Assembly (NCBI GenBank): GCA_000226015.1
Contig: JH153466.1
Location: 52,287-75,096 of the forward strand
Reading direction: 5' to 3'
Source: Mnemiopsis leidyi
Taxonomy: Eukaryota; Ctenophora; Tentaculata; Lobata; Bolinopsidae
DNA length: 22,810 nt
The first letter of the stretch is position 1. The number at the start of each line of letters is the position of its first letter. Below the pieces are notes generated by a model. It did not search any database. It was not told the origin of the DNA and saw only the letters and a list, made by a program, of their open reading frames with translations. Shown here piece by piece: positions 1-10,600 of this stretch. The position numbers and the translations under genes were made by a program.

Positions 1-97
1 GGATCGCGATTCAGGCCATACTTTTAATCGGCAAACTAATGACTAGCCTTATTACCACCGGAAACTTTTCCACCGATGGTATGTAGCAAAATATACG

Positions 98-172
98 GCC
101 AGATCATATTCAACATGAAGCCAGATCGTGTACACATTCAGCCAGATCGTATGCCACATTCAGCCAGATGAA
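98..172. repeat. 22-bp tandem repeat, four copies
   Basis: Four head-to-tail copies of a unit beginning GCCAGATCGT start at 98, 120, 141 and 163, giving a period of 21-22 bp. The central copies share the segment ACATTCAGCCAGATCGT, and the outer ones are diverged. No coding function is apparent. Confidence 0.8.
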
Positions 173-772
173 ATACGATGATAATGCAGCCATAACGTCT
201 AGTCTCCATATCACACCAGTATATATATGCATGACATAAAAGTGTGACTTTCGGATAATTTACCAGAGCTTATCACACTGATATACACGTCAATATGTAC
301 ATTCCACTAGATACCAAAGCCGTAGTGCCGATTGTAGACGCAGAGCTTTGACATGTCACCTAGTTGTCACCTTATTCTCTACTGGGTGATATATCACCTT
401 GACAACGAAGACACCGTATCACCCGGGACAGCGTTTCCCTGGAGGGAGGTTATTAATTGCACGTACACGCGGGGCTGATGGGACCAGGTCGTGTTGTGGT
501 GAAACATGCGAACAATCACTCGTAATAACTCGCGAAGCATTGCATCGTGCCTCACAATAAACCCGATGACAGCTATATCGAGAGCTATATATGTCCAAGT
601 TTGTTTGCATGCCCGGGTATTATGTTTTATATACTGTTGATGCTGGCATGGTGAGCCCGTTGTTCTGTTCCTCCGACTTGCATACATGCAAAGAGTATGT
701 TGAATATTTTTAGTTTTCTTCAAGTATTACTATCCGCTGAGTATCCTGAAGCATCAGAGTAACCCATGTTGC
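173..772. other. Unassigned DNA with an orphan open frame
   Basis: This stretch has no recognisable gene. A 109-codon minus-strand open frame (723 to 394) and a shorter overlapping one exist, but I recognise no domain. The base composition here (394-660) is more GC-rich than its surroundings, so a decayed transposon or retrotransposon piece is possible. I do not call it a gene. Confidence 0.4.
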
Positions 773-1835
773 TGCTGCTGGGCTGCCGGACAACTGCGCC
801 CAGTTACACAATATCTATGACAGAGTACCATGAGAGAGTGACGTATCAAACCCAATCACAAAATATTGTTGATTAGAAACGACAACTGCGCCCAATCAAT
901 CTATTTTTACATCCAAATAGGATCGATATCATTTGGAGTTAGAGGTATAAGTTTAGTTGTTCAATCTGCAGTTATAGTGCAGATCTCAAATCCTGTAAAT
1001 GTACTAGTATATAATAAACATTATCACACAAATAATCTAAATCACACTGCTTCGGAGCGACGTAAAAGGTTCCATCAGCAATCCAGTTAGGCACTTCTGC
1101 AAGGGTGTCGAGGTTCCTCTTTGTAGCGAAGATGATGACATGGGATCACTTCTCCGTTCTGCCGTCGTAAGCTACGAGGTCCTCGTCTCGTTGAGGGGAC
1201 TCCAGTTTAGGAAGTGTAACGCTCATATCAGGAGTAGAAGAGGAGAGGGTCTCCGTCAGGATGTTTTGTGTCGAGGTGAGCTGCTGATCCTCGGCCTTCC
1301 GCTTCAGGGAGATGATGAGGTTCTTCTTCTGTTCTACAAGAGCGTCTGTGTGGTGGTTGTGCTCTCTAGGTCCGGCAGTAAGGGATTCGTCCGTAGCGTT
1401 GAAGTAGACGAAGCAAGGGCACTTCTTGCTTCGGTTCTTCGAGCAAGTCCAGGTGGTAATGGAAGAGGTTGCTGTGTCTCGAAGCTGGTGGGAACCACGT
1501 TGTCCGATGAGGAATTTGCTGAAGGCGACCATAAATCGACAATTCTGTAGTTCCATGACCCATATTTAAGCTTTTTTCGGCGTGTTAATGCGGCATTTGT
1601 CAGGTAGGGTTCACATAAAAAGGACTTGATCTCCACCATCTCAAGTAGTAAATAGCAAGTACTCACATGAACCAAAATATAAAAATAGTATCAACCATTG
1701 GTCACGTGATCCTTGGGCGCAGTTGTCGTTTTGAAAATCTGACCTGACAAAACAGATCACTTCATTGATTGGGTACCCTGTTAACGTGTGAGAACTGAAT
1801 TCTATTGGGCGCAGTTGTCGGTAGGCCTGCTGCTG
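773..1835. mobile_element. FLYWCH-bearing DNA transposon with TIRs and 8-bp target duplication
   Basis: The element proper is 781-1827. Its ends are inverted: the left end starts GGCTGCCGGACAACTGCG and the right end, read on the minus strand from 1827, starts GGCCTACCGACAACTGCG, with 18 of the first 22 positions identical. The octamer TGCTGCTG flanks both sides (773-780 and 1828-1835) and would be the target-site duplication. The 14-mer GACAACTGCGCCCA occurs twice at each end: 789-802 and 881-894 on plus, 1714-1727 and 1806-1819 on minus. Both ends have exactly 92 bp between copies. The interior carries a FLYWCH-domain relic on the minus strand and no transposase, so the copy is non-autonomous. 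A FLYWCH domain and an 8-bp duplication fit Mutator-like (MULE/Phantom-type) elements, but an 8-bp duplication also fits hAT. The class is an inference. Confidence 0.8.
1146..1556 (-). pseudogene. FLYWCH zinc-finger domain relic of a transposase-associated protein
   Basis: This 136-codon open frame lies inside the 781-1827 transposon. Residues about 40-75 hold the FLYWCH signature: a TTWTCSKN segment, then a KKCPCF segment, then EHNHHTDA, giving the W, C-C and H-x-H zinc ligands. A lysine-rich stretch (VEQKKNLIISLKRKAED) and a LPKLESPQRD segment follow, resembling the linker that precedes the MULE transposase in invertebrate elements. The transposase itself is absent; after the linker the frame degenerates and stops. 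FLYWCH domains bind DNA and often accompany Mutator-like transposases. The plus-strand open frame over the same bases is a shadow. I infer a truncated transposon gene rather than a host gene. Confidence 0.65.
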
Positions 1836-1888
1836 GTTAATAGCCCGGTAAAGAATAGCGAGCAGTATCCGATGTTCTCATAAAACGG

Positions 1889-1954
1889 TTACTTATGATA
1901 TTGCTGCTATATATATATATATATATATATATTACTTATGATATTGCTGCTATA
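1889..1954. repeat. (TA)n microsatellite between two 23-bp direct repeats
   Basis: The 23-bp sequence beginning TTACTTATGATATTGCTGC occurs identically at 1889-1911 and 1932-1954, separated by an AT dinucleotide run of about 20 bp. This looks like a slippage or recombination duplication around the microsatellite. Confidence 0.85.
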
Positions 1955-3103
1955 GGTACCGATATCTAAGATCTTAGTGGGTCTTTCCATTCAAACCAGC
2001 CTTTTATATTGTGGAGATAGTTTCGCATAGATTATAGTTTATTACAGATGGGAATCCTTGTTTTATTGGCTGAGTATTGGACAGGCATTAGCAATGCAGG
2101 AATGTTATTAAATCAGGATATTGAGTCTGAGACTATGCACTTGTTCAGTGCTCGGCATAGGTGCAAAAAAAGTCTTTTTACAGGTAGGACGATTTCAGAA
2201 ATTTCGGCCAGAAGTATTTTTCGGTTGGAATAGATTTTCCCGCGGCCATCCATTTTTTTACCAAAACATCAATTTCTAACAGAAAAATCGCTTCAGTTTC
2301 TACTTTTCTAGATAGAAAAATTAGTTCTCAACCGCAAAATAACGTCTAATTCTAGACGAAAACGATAGTTTCAACCGAAAAAAAAGTTGAAATCGCTAAG
2401 ATATTGTATTTGAATTTCGTTTTTGTCAAAAAATTCGGTTAGAACGATTTTTCATTAAAGTAGGAATCCTACCGCCATACAACTTTTCTGTTGGTGGTAC
2501 TCGGCTTTCTCATCGCTCGCTTCATTTGCAGAGAAATTACTTTTAGAGAGGCTAGTCAGTCAGTATTAGGCAAGGATCCTTTGATGGCATCTAATTAAGT
2601 TCGACTGTTAGTCTGATCTCCTTAGCTCTTTATCGTATTTGCAATAATTATTCTGTATATACTTATATACTCATTTCATATCGTTTCCTTCTTTATATTA
2701 AATTTATTATACATTGTCATTCACAAATCATTTCATTCATATCTTAATCAAAATTGCAGTTTAATTGAGTACAAATCAATGCACAGTCAAAAATATCTTG
2801 ATGGTAATAATTAAAGCTTTTATTTAACCTACGATCAATTTATTTTTATCTTATGAAAGGCTCTAACGCATTCTATGATTGATTGAAATACATAATTTTT
2901 CATATTCGAGACTTGTTGCAGCACTAGAAATGACAATGTTTTTGTCTGGAAAAAAGCAGTGACTGACACCTCCTATCTAATCTTATCTTTAATCTTAAAT
3001 TGCCTCCCGGGGTCAAAATTTTTCGGGTGGCTGCGCCCCAAACCCCTGCTTGGGATTCCCCTTCGAAAAATCCTAGCGACACCCCTGTATTTTTCAAGTG
3101 TTA
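1955..3103. other. Intergenic, repeat-rich, no gene seen
   Basis: I see no gene here. 2200-2470 is A/T-rich with scattered TTTCGGTT and GAAAAATCG motifs in both orientations and may be a decayed repeat. 2998-3092 contains a GC-richer block (GGCTGCGCCCCAAACCCC, then GAAAAATCCTAGCGACACCC) of a kind seen as dispersed repeats in many invertebrate genomes. That last comparison is from memory. The RAD18 C-terminal exons should lie to the left of 4640, but none could be recognised here. Confidence 0.45.
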
Positions 3104-3716
3104 ATTTACCCCATGGCTGTTAAATATTGTAAAAAATGGCCAAAAAATACTCAGTATTAGGTCTCTGGAAAAAATACTCCTAATACTGTGACTTTCAGAC
3201 CATTTTTGGCATGTTTAATTTTCAAGATATGCCTGTTAATACAGTGAAAATACTGCACGTGCACGGACACGCGCATGGCAAATGCTGACACTAAATGAAG
3301 TTGAAAAACAGGCGTTTACGCGGCGTTGTCATGTTACTAAATGGCCGGAGCAAAGCAAATCTGCAATCTCACCGATTTTATTTTCATTGAAAAATAAAAA
3401 TAAAATAAAAATATGAAATTAAATGTCAAAAATTTAGGACTTTTATGTCATGTTTATTTTTGAAGGCTAGGGGGTGTGTACAAGACAAAGCTACACAATT
3501 TCAGACCACGTTTTTCCTAATTTAATTTGTACAAACCACATCACCGACACCAATTTAAGCACGCGAGCTCGACGAATTTGACGAAGTTCTCGACAATTCC
3601 ATGCCATGGAAAATTCAGTCAAATTTAATACTGAAATCTGACCTTAAAAATACAGTATTAATACTAATACTGTATTTATTAGCAAAAAATACGTATTTAA
3701 CAGCATTGATTTACCC
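3104..3716. mobile_element. hAT-like non-autonomous element, 597 bp, 8-bp target duplication
   Basis: The element is 3112-3708. The left end reads CATGGCTGTTAAATA and the right end, read on the minus strand, CAATGCTGTTAAATA, matching at 13 of 15 positions. Beyond that both arms continue with AATACAGTATTAG-like blocks, so the inverted arms are about 90 bp of imperfect match. The octamer ATTTACCC flanks both sides (3104-3111 and 3709-3716). An 8-bp duplication with ends starting CA fits the hAT superfamily. No transposase is encoded; short open frames over it are chance. Confidence 0.65.
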
Positions 3717-4222
3717 ACAGAACGTCTATATCATGCTTGTACAAGTTGAAATAATAAGACGAGCCCCCTGCAACTTTATGTCTAAGTTGTTGTACATTTG
3801 TATTCGTGTCTTAACACAGCTGTGGTAGTTAAGGTACAGTAGTGTACTTGGACACTAAATCTAATGTATATACCGTGTGTAGTGTCTACTTATCCTTATA
3901 TCTATTTCTAATAGACACACTGTGTGTAGTGTCTACATCGTATTACTTTTGCAACACGTTATTTTGTATCATTTTAAAACTTCAAACACAAGAGCCATAC
4001 GAGATGTCAACCAGGTCTGATTACATTGCTACTGCACTAAACGAAGAGTTATTAAAACCCCGTAACGCTGGCTTCTAAAGAGTAACCAATAATACTGATT
4101 GCTTGCCCGCATGACCCTGCCATTAGTTTAGCGTGGTCACCGTATGCGGAGTGTACAACATCGAGTTACGGTGGTGGAATGTCATTTTGTAACGAGAGTA
4201 GTTTTTGTTGAACATTCGAGTA
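3717..4222. other. Intergenic or RAD18-flanking DNA, no gene seen
   Basis: There is no convincing coding region. A 15-bp motif GTGTGTAGTGTCTAC is repeated directly at about 3874 and 3922, with TAGACAC between the copies, forming a small direct/inverted repeat cluster. The short plus-strand open frames here show no recognisable protein features. Confidence 0.4.
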
Positions 4223-4438
4223 TAGAGAACGCTATTTCTGGGGAGGTGTCTCCAATTTTTGAAGATTCTGAACCTTATGTTTCAAAATTTACCGGCAATA
4301 CTTTAATCCTTAGTATTCTAATACGCTCATTCGACCATATGAACTTAGATTGACCTCCAAAAACAATGTAGGAGCAATGCATAAATAGAAAAATAAAGTT
4401 TTATATTTGAGACACCTCCCCTGAGGAACCGCTCTCTA
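4223..4438. mobile_element. 212-bp MITE with TIRs and TA target duplication
   Basis: The element is 4225-4436. The left end is GAGAACGCTATTTCTGGGGA and the minus-strand right end is GAGAGCGGTTCCTCAGGGGA. Both continue GGTGTCTC, and about 25 of 32 positions match overall. TA lies on both sides (4223-4224 and 4437-4438), as expected for Tc1/mariner-like insertions. A related end occurs at 6828. The open frame through it is not a gene. Confidence 0.65.
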
Positions 4439-4639
4439 ATATTACTGTGGTTTCAATTGCGGAGGGTACCATTTTCTAATCCTAATTTCGAGCAAACTCG
4501 ATATCGGCTCCCAGAGGTGTGCACTGATTGGTAACGACTATGTAATGTTATTGTGGAGGGGACAGTGCTGGGCGAAGGTGCAAACAAAAATAGGACATGG
4601 ACAAAAACCATAAGTACTCAGCGTTATATTTCAAATTAC

Positions 4640-7600
4640 CTGACTTCTGTGGGATCTGGTCAATCTGAGAGTTGTATCTCAAAGTAAACTCCTTGAGCCG
4701 TCTTATCAACTCTGGCTTCTTTCCTGTGCCAGTGAGATTGTGCTTTTTACACTCAGCCCGCAACTGCTTATCGCTCATTACATTCCAAACTAGGTTTGGC
4801 AGCTTCTTCTTTACAGGTCTTCTAGATTCCCTGGGGGTGGCGAGGTTTAAAGTACATTCTAAGCTAAAGCTATATTCAATGTCATGCAATTCGGAACACA
4901 TTCTAAGGGTCGGTTGTAGATTTAACGACTGTAAATCGTAACGCACGTGTGTTCCACGCTAGACAAATTGACTTATTAAAAGTAACCTCAAACATCGACG
5001 TTTAACATGGAGAAGTCTAGAATGCAATCACGAGTTGTATTTTAACATAGTGCTCATTCTAAATCTGAATCTAATCGAGCACAGTAACTTTAGACCGCTT
5101 ACATGTCCTCCCTGTTTTTACGTTTCAGGCACATGTCCAGATGGTTGTTTATCTTGCTGCTTGGTACCTGACATCCGCAAACTGGGCAACTTTGTAGTTC
5201 TGAAAGTGGTAACTAGTTATTATACAGTACAACTCTTCTTGTGTGCACAAAGTTAGGTATTTTAATCTTCATTAGTGTATTACAACTCTATGTCCTAATG
5301 CTTACAGTCCATAATTACCCTACATCTTAACTGTGATACTAATGTATTGCGGGACTATGAAATATTGCGAATCAGCCCCGCCTTACCGATTTTGTCACGC
5401 GGCCATGATCTTGGCAAATTGTCAAAAAATGTAGTCGTCAAAACAGGAAATAGGATCAGCTCAACTCTTTATCATCACATGCCAGCTTTTGGTGGGATTA
5501 CACGCCCTGGCTACAATTATCGATACTCGTGGATGCATAAACTAATACAAATGCACACATTCCTTTAGTCGTGGAGAAAACGGGAGATAAAATCTCATTC
5601 TTCTTCAGGGTGGGTTCCAAAGCAAATATCGCATTTCCCAGTCGGTACTCCATATGTTCCATAGAATTTATATAGTGGGATGAAATTAGATGTAAGAGTG
5701 TTTAAGTATCATGTGTGTGTGCGTGTGTGTGTGCGTGTGTGTGTCAGTTCAATTAAAGGCTCGATTCTCACTCGCTGTAGCTCACATGTGCCGCAGATCA
5801 CGCCATAATCGTACGATATTTCTTAGTTTTATAAACAAACTGCAGTCTGAGCGCTAACACTGAGAAGCATCAGGCAGCATTATCATTTACATAATCTTGT
5901 ACATGATGCGACGTATACATCTTATGTGTTTACATATCTTGCGGCACGCTCTGCTTTGCTGATTTCACCGGAGTTAATGAAGATTGACCGTTGATGTTGG
6001 GATCTGTGCTTTGTTTACTCGGGTTGTTTTTCATTTTATTTTGCCGGCAATGTTTCCTGCTGAGTGGCAGATGTTGTCAACATTTATTGGGCGATATTAA
6101 CGGATAGCCGGTGAAGGAGTCAGAACAATGTTCTAGAGCTGAGCAAAACTAGTACATTTCATAACTTTTTATATACACTTCAACGGTCTTCATGTACATA
6201 TCTAGTAATGACGTGCTTACAGCAAACTTTAATAATAAAACCCTACACAGCCTAGTTACAGCCTAGTTGGTGGTTAGAGACAAGTTAGAGACAAGTTACA
6301 GCTTAGTTACAGCTTAGTTATATCTTAGTTACAGTCTTGTTACTACAGCATAGTTTCAGCTTAATTAAAGCCTAGTTACAGCTTAGTAGTTACAGCCTAG
6401 TTAAAGCCTAGTTAAAGCCTAGTTACAGCTTAGTTACAGCCTAGTTACAGCCTAGTTGCAGCTTAGTTACAGCTAAGTTATATCCTAGTTACAGCTTAGT
6501 TACAGCTTAAGTATAGCCTAGTTACAACCTAGTAACAGTCTAGTTAAAGCTTCAGTAAAAACTTGTTACAGCCTAACACAGAGGAGACAGATTACATACA
6601 AGAATAAGTACGTGACTGTCGCGTGATTAATATAAAGGTGAAACATTAGCAGTAACATGACGCAACTACGTTAATGTTGTTCCTCCGCTCGTTCCTGGCC
6701 AGGATATAATGCTGTACTTCAGTCGTCCTTCAGTATTCTTAGCTGCTCTTGAGTTGCACGAGTTTTATATTTTACAGCGGAAATGTCGATTCTATTGAAA
6801 TGGTGAGGTTCATAGTTTTGAATAATAGAGAATGGTATTTCTGGGGAAGGGTCACTAAATTTGAGACAGCAATCAACGAATGAGAAGTGAGGTTTGGCCA
6901 ATCAATGTCAAGCAACGCTTTCACGTGACACAAAAGATTGGTGACCCCTCATAAAAATACATTTCTTTAAATTTCTTTCCATTTCATCTAAATTTATTTT
7001 GAGGTTCTTGTACAAATTCTTGCAGTAACACGACAGAAAGTTGAGCTGTTTCAGTTCTGACAGCTGTCAGAGAGCGGGAGTTAGTGCTAGGTTAAAGGGT
7101 GTACCGTGTAGCCAATGAGTGATTGTACAATGTACTGAAGAGTATTAAGTGCTCGACATATGACACCTAAATCGATGTGGTTGAATAGGATCTTTATCAA
7201 GATTTAACTTCTCTTTAAATTCTGCGGTGATTAGACATTTGGCAAGCTGCCTAGATAAATAGGGTACATCTAAATAAGGGTATCTGTCATTTGCTGGCAC
7301 ACGATCAACGTAAATAACAGCTAAAGCTAGGATTTTAAGTCGTTAGCTATGTAATTAACGACTCATATTAATCATATTATGTGTAATTAGCCGTGTTATT
7401 CCTGCTTGCTATGAGCCCGAGAGTTTACATTCTTCTCATTATCTAACACAGCATGTTTTCCGCAACTCTCCTCTACAGTGCCTTGTTTTGATCGGACTGA
7501 CTTTGTTAGCGGGCCAAGTTTCTGAGGAGCGATGTTTCTCGTACAGCGTGAAAGACAGTACTGGGCGAGCTATGACAATTTTCTTTAAACATATTTCTGG

Positions 7601-10600
7601 TTTTTCAGAATAAGCTAGAGACATAAAGGATGACATGTCTTGGCATCTAATTTTCTTAAAACATGTTTCTTAATTTTCCAGAGATATACAATTTGTTGCA
7701 GTGAGGCCAAACGCAAAGGATAACACTGTTTGGCTTCGAGGTCCTTACAAGGTTTCAGGTCATAGGCTAAGATAACCTCTAACGTACAAATATTCTAACG
7801 TACAAATATTCTCGAGGACATCTTTTACATTTTGCGTAGTGTGTGTACTGTGTAATACACAGTGTGTATTGCGTGTAGTTATCTGTTCGTATTATGACAG
7901 AAATATATTCCAGGCATGGCAGTCTGTCTCAAGAGGAAATCCACCTACATCCTCGTCAACCCAGTTCGAGTCATAGTAGCGATTCTTCTCCTCGTTATCT
8001 TCACAGTTAAAGTTACAATTCTGTTCCACAGACGTGTTCCCCGCCGAGCTCACCTCAACCACGGACTCATGTTAGATCAAGCTCAATCTCAAGCCAACTC
8101 ACAGCGGCTGCTGAAACTCCTGCGCGAGGAGCTCTTTGAGAGATCCAACACTTCAAACTGTGATAATTTCAGGAGATGTGCGGCTGAGAGAAAACGTGCT
8201 CTTGTTAACGGGTGTTCCCAGATCGACCGTTTTAGCAGTCAGTTCAGCGGTTCCCATAGAACGAAGTATTACTACATTTACAACATAGAGAGTTGCTCGG
8301 GCAATGAGGAGAACTTGCTAGACAGTCTCACGTTTGAAGTTCCCACACTTAAGATCAAAAACACAGAAAGCGCCAACACCAGAATACTTCACATGGACAA
8401 CCCGCTTCTTAGAATCTACCAGTACTATCAGACTCTGAAATCAGGGATAGGATACCTGTATCTTGGGGAGGAAATTGTCTACAATTACAGAAACTTTAAT
8501 CTGTCAGAGATATGGAAACTCCCTTACATTTACGATGCAAGACTGGGGCTTCTCTGGGGCAATAACGATTCTGAGAACCCATATGAAAATCCATTTGGGC
8601 CTACCTTTCTAGAGTTTATGATTTATTTGGTGGATGTGAACACCATCAAGCCCAAGAACATTGCCCCGACCGTTCAAACTTGTTACGCTTGCGACACCGA
8701 GTACGATATCATCGTCCGAAATCAGAACGAGTTAACGTGTTTCAAGTCTTTGACTGCTGATGATTCTACAGACTATTTGAGCCATGAGGCGAAGACTGAG
8801 ATCTACAATAGTTTCTACAACTTGCCTGAGTGGGTGCAGGCTCACGTTTATGAGATGTACTCAACTGATCTAAATACCTTCTTATGTTGAGGTAGGATCT
8901 CTGTGTGTTTAACACATGGGTACAGTTACTGATAAATTAGCCGGAATATTGAAGTTGGCAGCAATAACGAAACGCTAGGATTATATGGAGATCGTTTAGC
9001 AGAGAGAAGGAGAGAAAGAGATACTTAATCTGGATTCTGGAACGAATGAATATATTTGGTAATATTTTCTACGCGTTGCTCGACGTGGCCCGCTGGATTC
9101 AATAGACATGGGCATGTTTGAATGTACAAGAACTGTTAGGGAGAATGTGAAGAGGTGTGCCTGAATACTGGATAGCATTGTTTTATTATGTTGACTGTTG
9201 ATATAATCTGTTTTTAAAAACATAAAACGCTTCCTTACTTGTTAGAGTAGTGGTAGTACCACCTACTTGTTTAATTGAATATTGAGACTGCAGCAGTGTC
9301 TCTTAATGGAAGACAAATATACGCTTTAAAAGATTCGCCCAATCGATTCGACGTTTTATTAAGAAAACAAGTTGCAGTTAAGTATCTTTAACGAAGCAGA
9401 TGGATGCTGACCAGCAACTGAAGCTTCGAATGGGTCTGAGAAAAAGTTGAACAACTTTTGGTGATTGAAAAATTGAGCCCTGTTTAAATTCTGCAAGCCA
9501 TTGTTCACAGAGATACCGCTCCTAGATAACTTCCACTATTAACATCAGAACACAGGAAAATGTACTGTTCAACCTATACACGTGATTCTGGAGTATTTTT
9601 AGGCGTCACAAATGATTGTTGATTGTCCAAAAAATTCAGTAAGATTGCAGGTGAGTGGTGACGCCCGCAAGATGTCCGGTTTGGTTTTGGGAGCATTTGG
9701 GAACATCAGTAATCATGATGACCGGTGGAAAGTGGATTACATTTGTTTTTTTCGAACCCAACCATAATTCTGTTTCCCTTCGTAAGGTTTTTCAGCTCAG
9801 GCTGTGGACACGAGATTACAAAACTTATTGCGGAGTAAAGTGGTTCACTTTAGTTTATTTAGAACCCAGCCAAAATTCTGTTTCCATTCGTTATTATATG
9901 TATGTCTTACAGCTCAGGCTGCGATCACGAGATTTCAAAAATTTTTAGGGGAAACAGTTAGTTTGATACGTCATTCTTTGAAGACGACAAACGCAGCCAA
10001 AAGCCGTGTTCATTTTTCGAATGAAAGTTCATTTGGGCAGTTTCGGGGCATTTCTTGTGCTTATGTCACATGCTCTTAAGGTTGGCTATGTTTGACCTGT
10101 AAGAAAGTGGTTTAGGAACAGCGTGAGAACGGTTTCAGAAATGACAAAACCCTGTCATGCTAAGTCTGGAATGTACACACGTGTATTAACCAGACATTTT
10201 CAGACAGTCTAAATTAAATATCGTCTGACTTTATAACAGATAATAGCCTCGCACTCTATCGGGCCACACTAACACCCTCACTACGTTAAGGTGTTATCGT
10301 GTGCAGCCCTAAGAGCACGACACTATATTCGCGTTATGAGTCGTCTCACCCTGTCAAGTTAGATCGCATGCTTGTGAAGGGAAGCTAGGATGTGCACAAG
10401 GCGAGAATTGAGTATATTCCATAAAGAGTAACTCCACTTGCAGATGCGGGGATTTATATGCAGAAATATTTGAATAATGATAACCGTTAGATCTATCTCG
10501 TTTGTTTCATTCTATATAAATTTGTTGTATTTTCAGTGTAGTAAATTGTAATGGTTTTAAACATCCATACAGGCTAGAGCTCTGATCTTTCAGGGAAGGT

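Noticed and set aside
394..723. 109-codon minus-strand open frame
   Set aside because: No domain, no neighbour context and no splice-compatible partner was recognised. Kept only as unassigned DNA.
1140..1550. 136-codon plus-strand open frame inside the transposon
   Set aside because: It is the complement of the FLYWCH-domain frame on the minus strand, which has recognisable zinc ligands; the plus frame shows none.
2190..2235. Minus-strand AEISEIV reading that resembles the start of the missing RAD18 exon
   Set aside because: There is no AG acceptor in front of it and the similarity ends after a few residues in low-complexity DNA.
4144..4353. 69-codon plus-strand open frame
   Set aside because: It runs across the left terminal inverted repeat of the 4225-4436 MITE, so it is chance coding in repeat DNA.
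9655..10079. Two overlapping plus-strand open frames with internal similarity
   Set aside because: The similarity comes from a direct DNA repeat that also occurs inverted at 10701-10841, so it is repeat DNA and not a duplicated protein domain.
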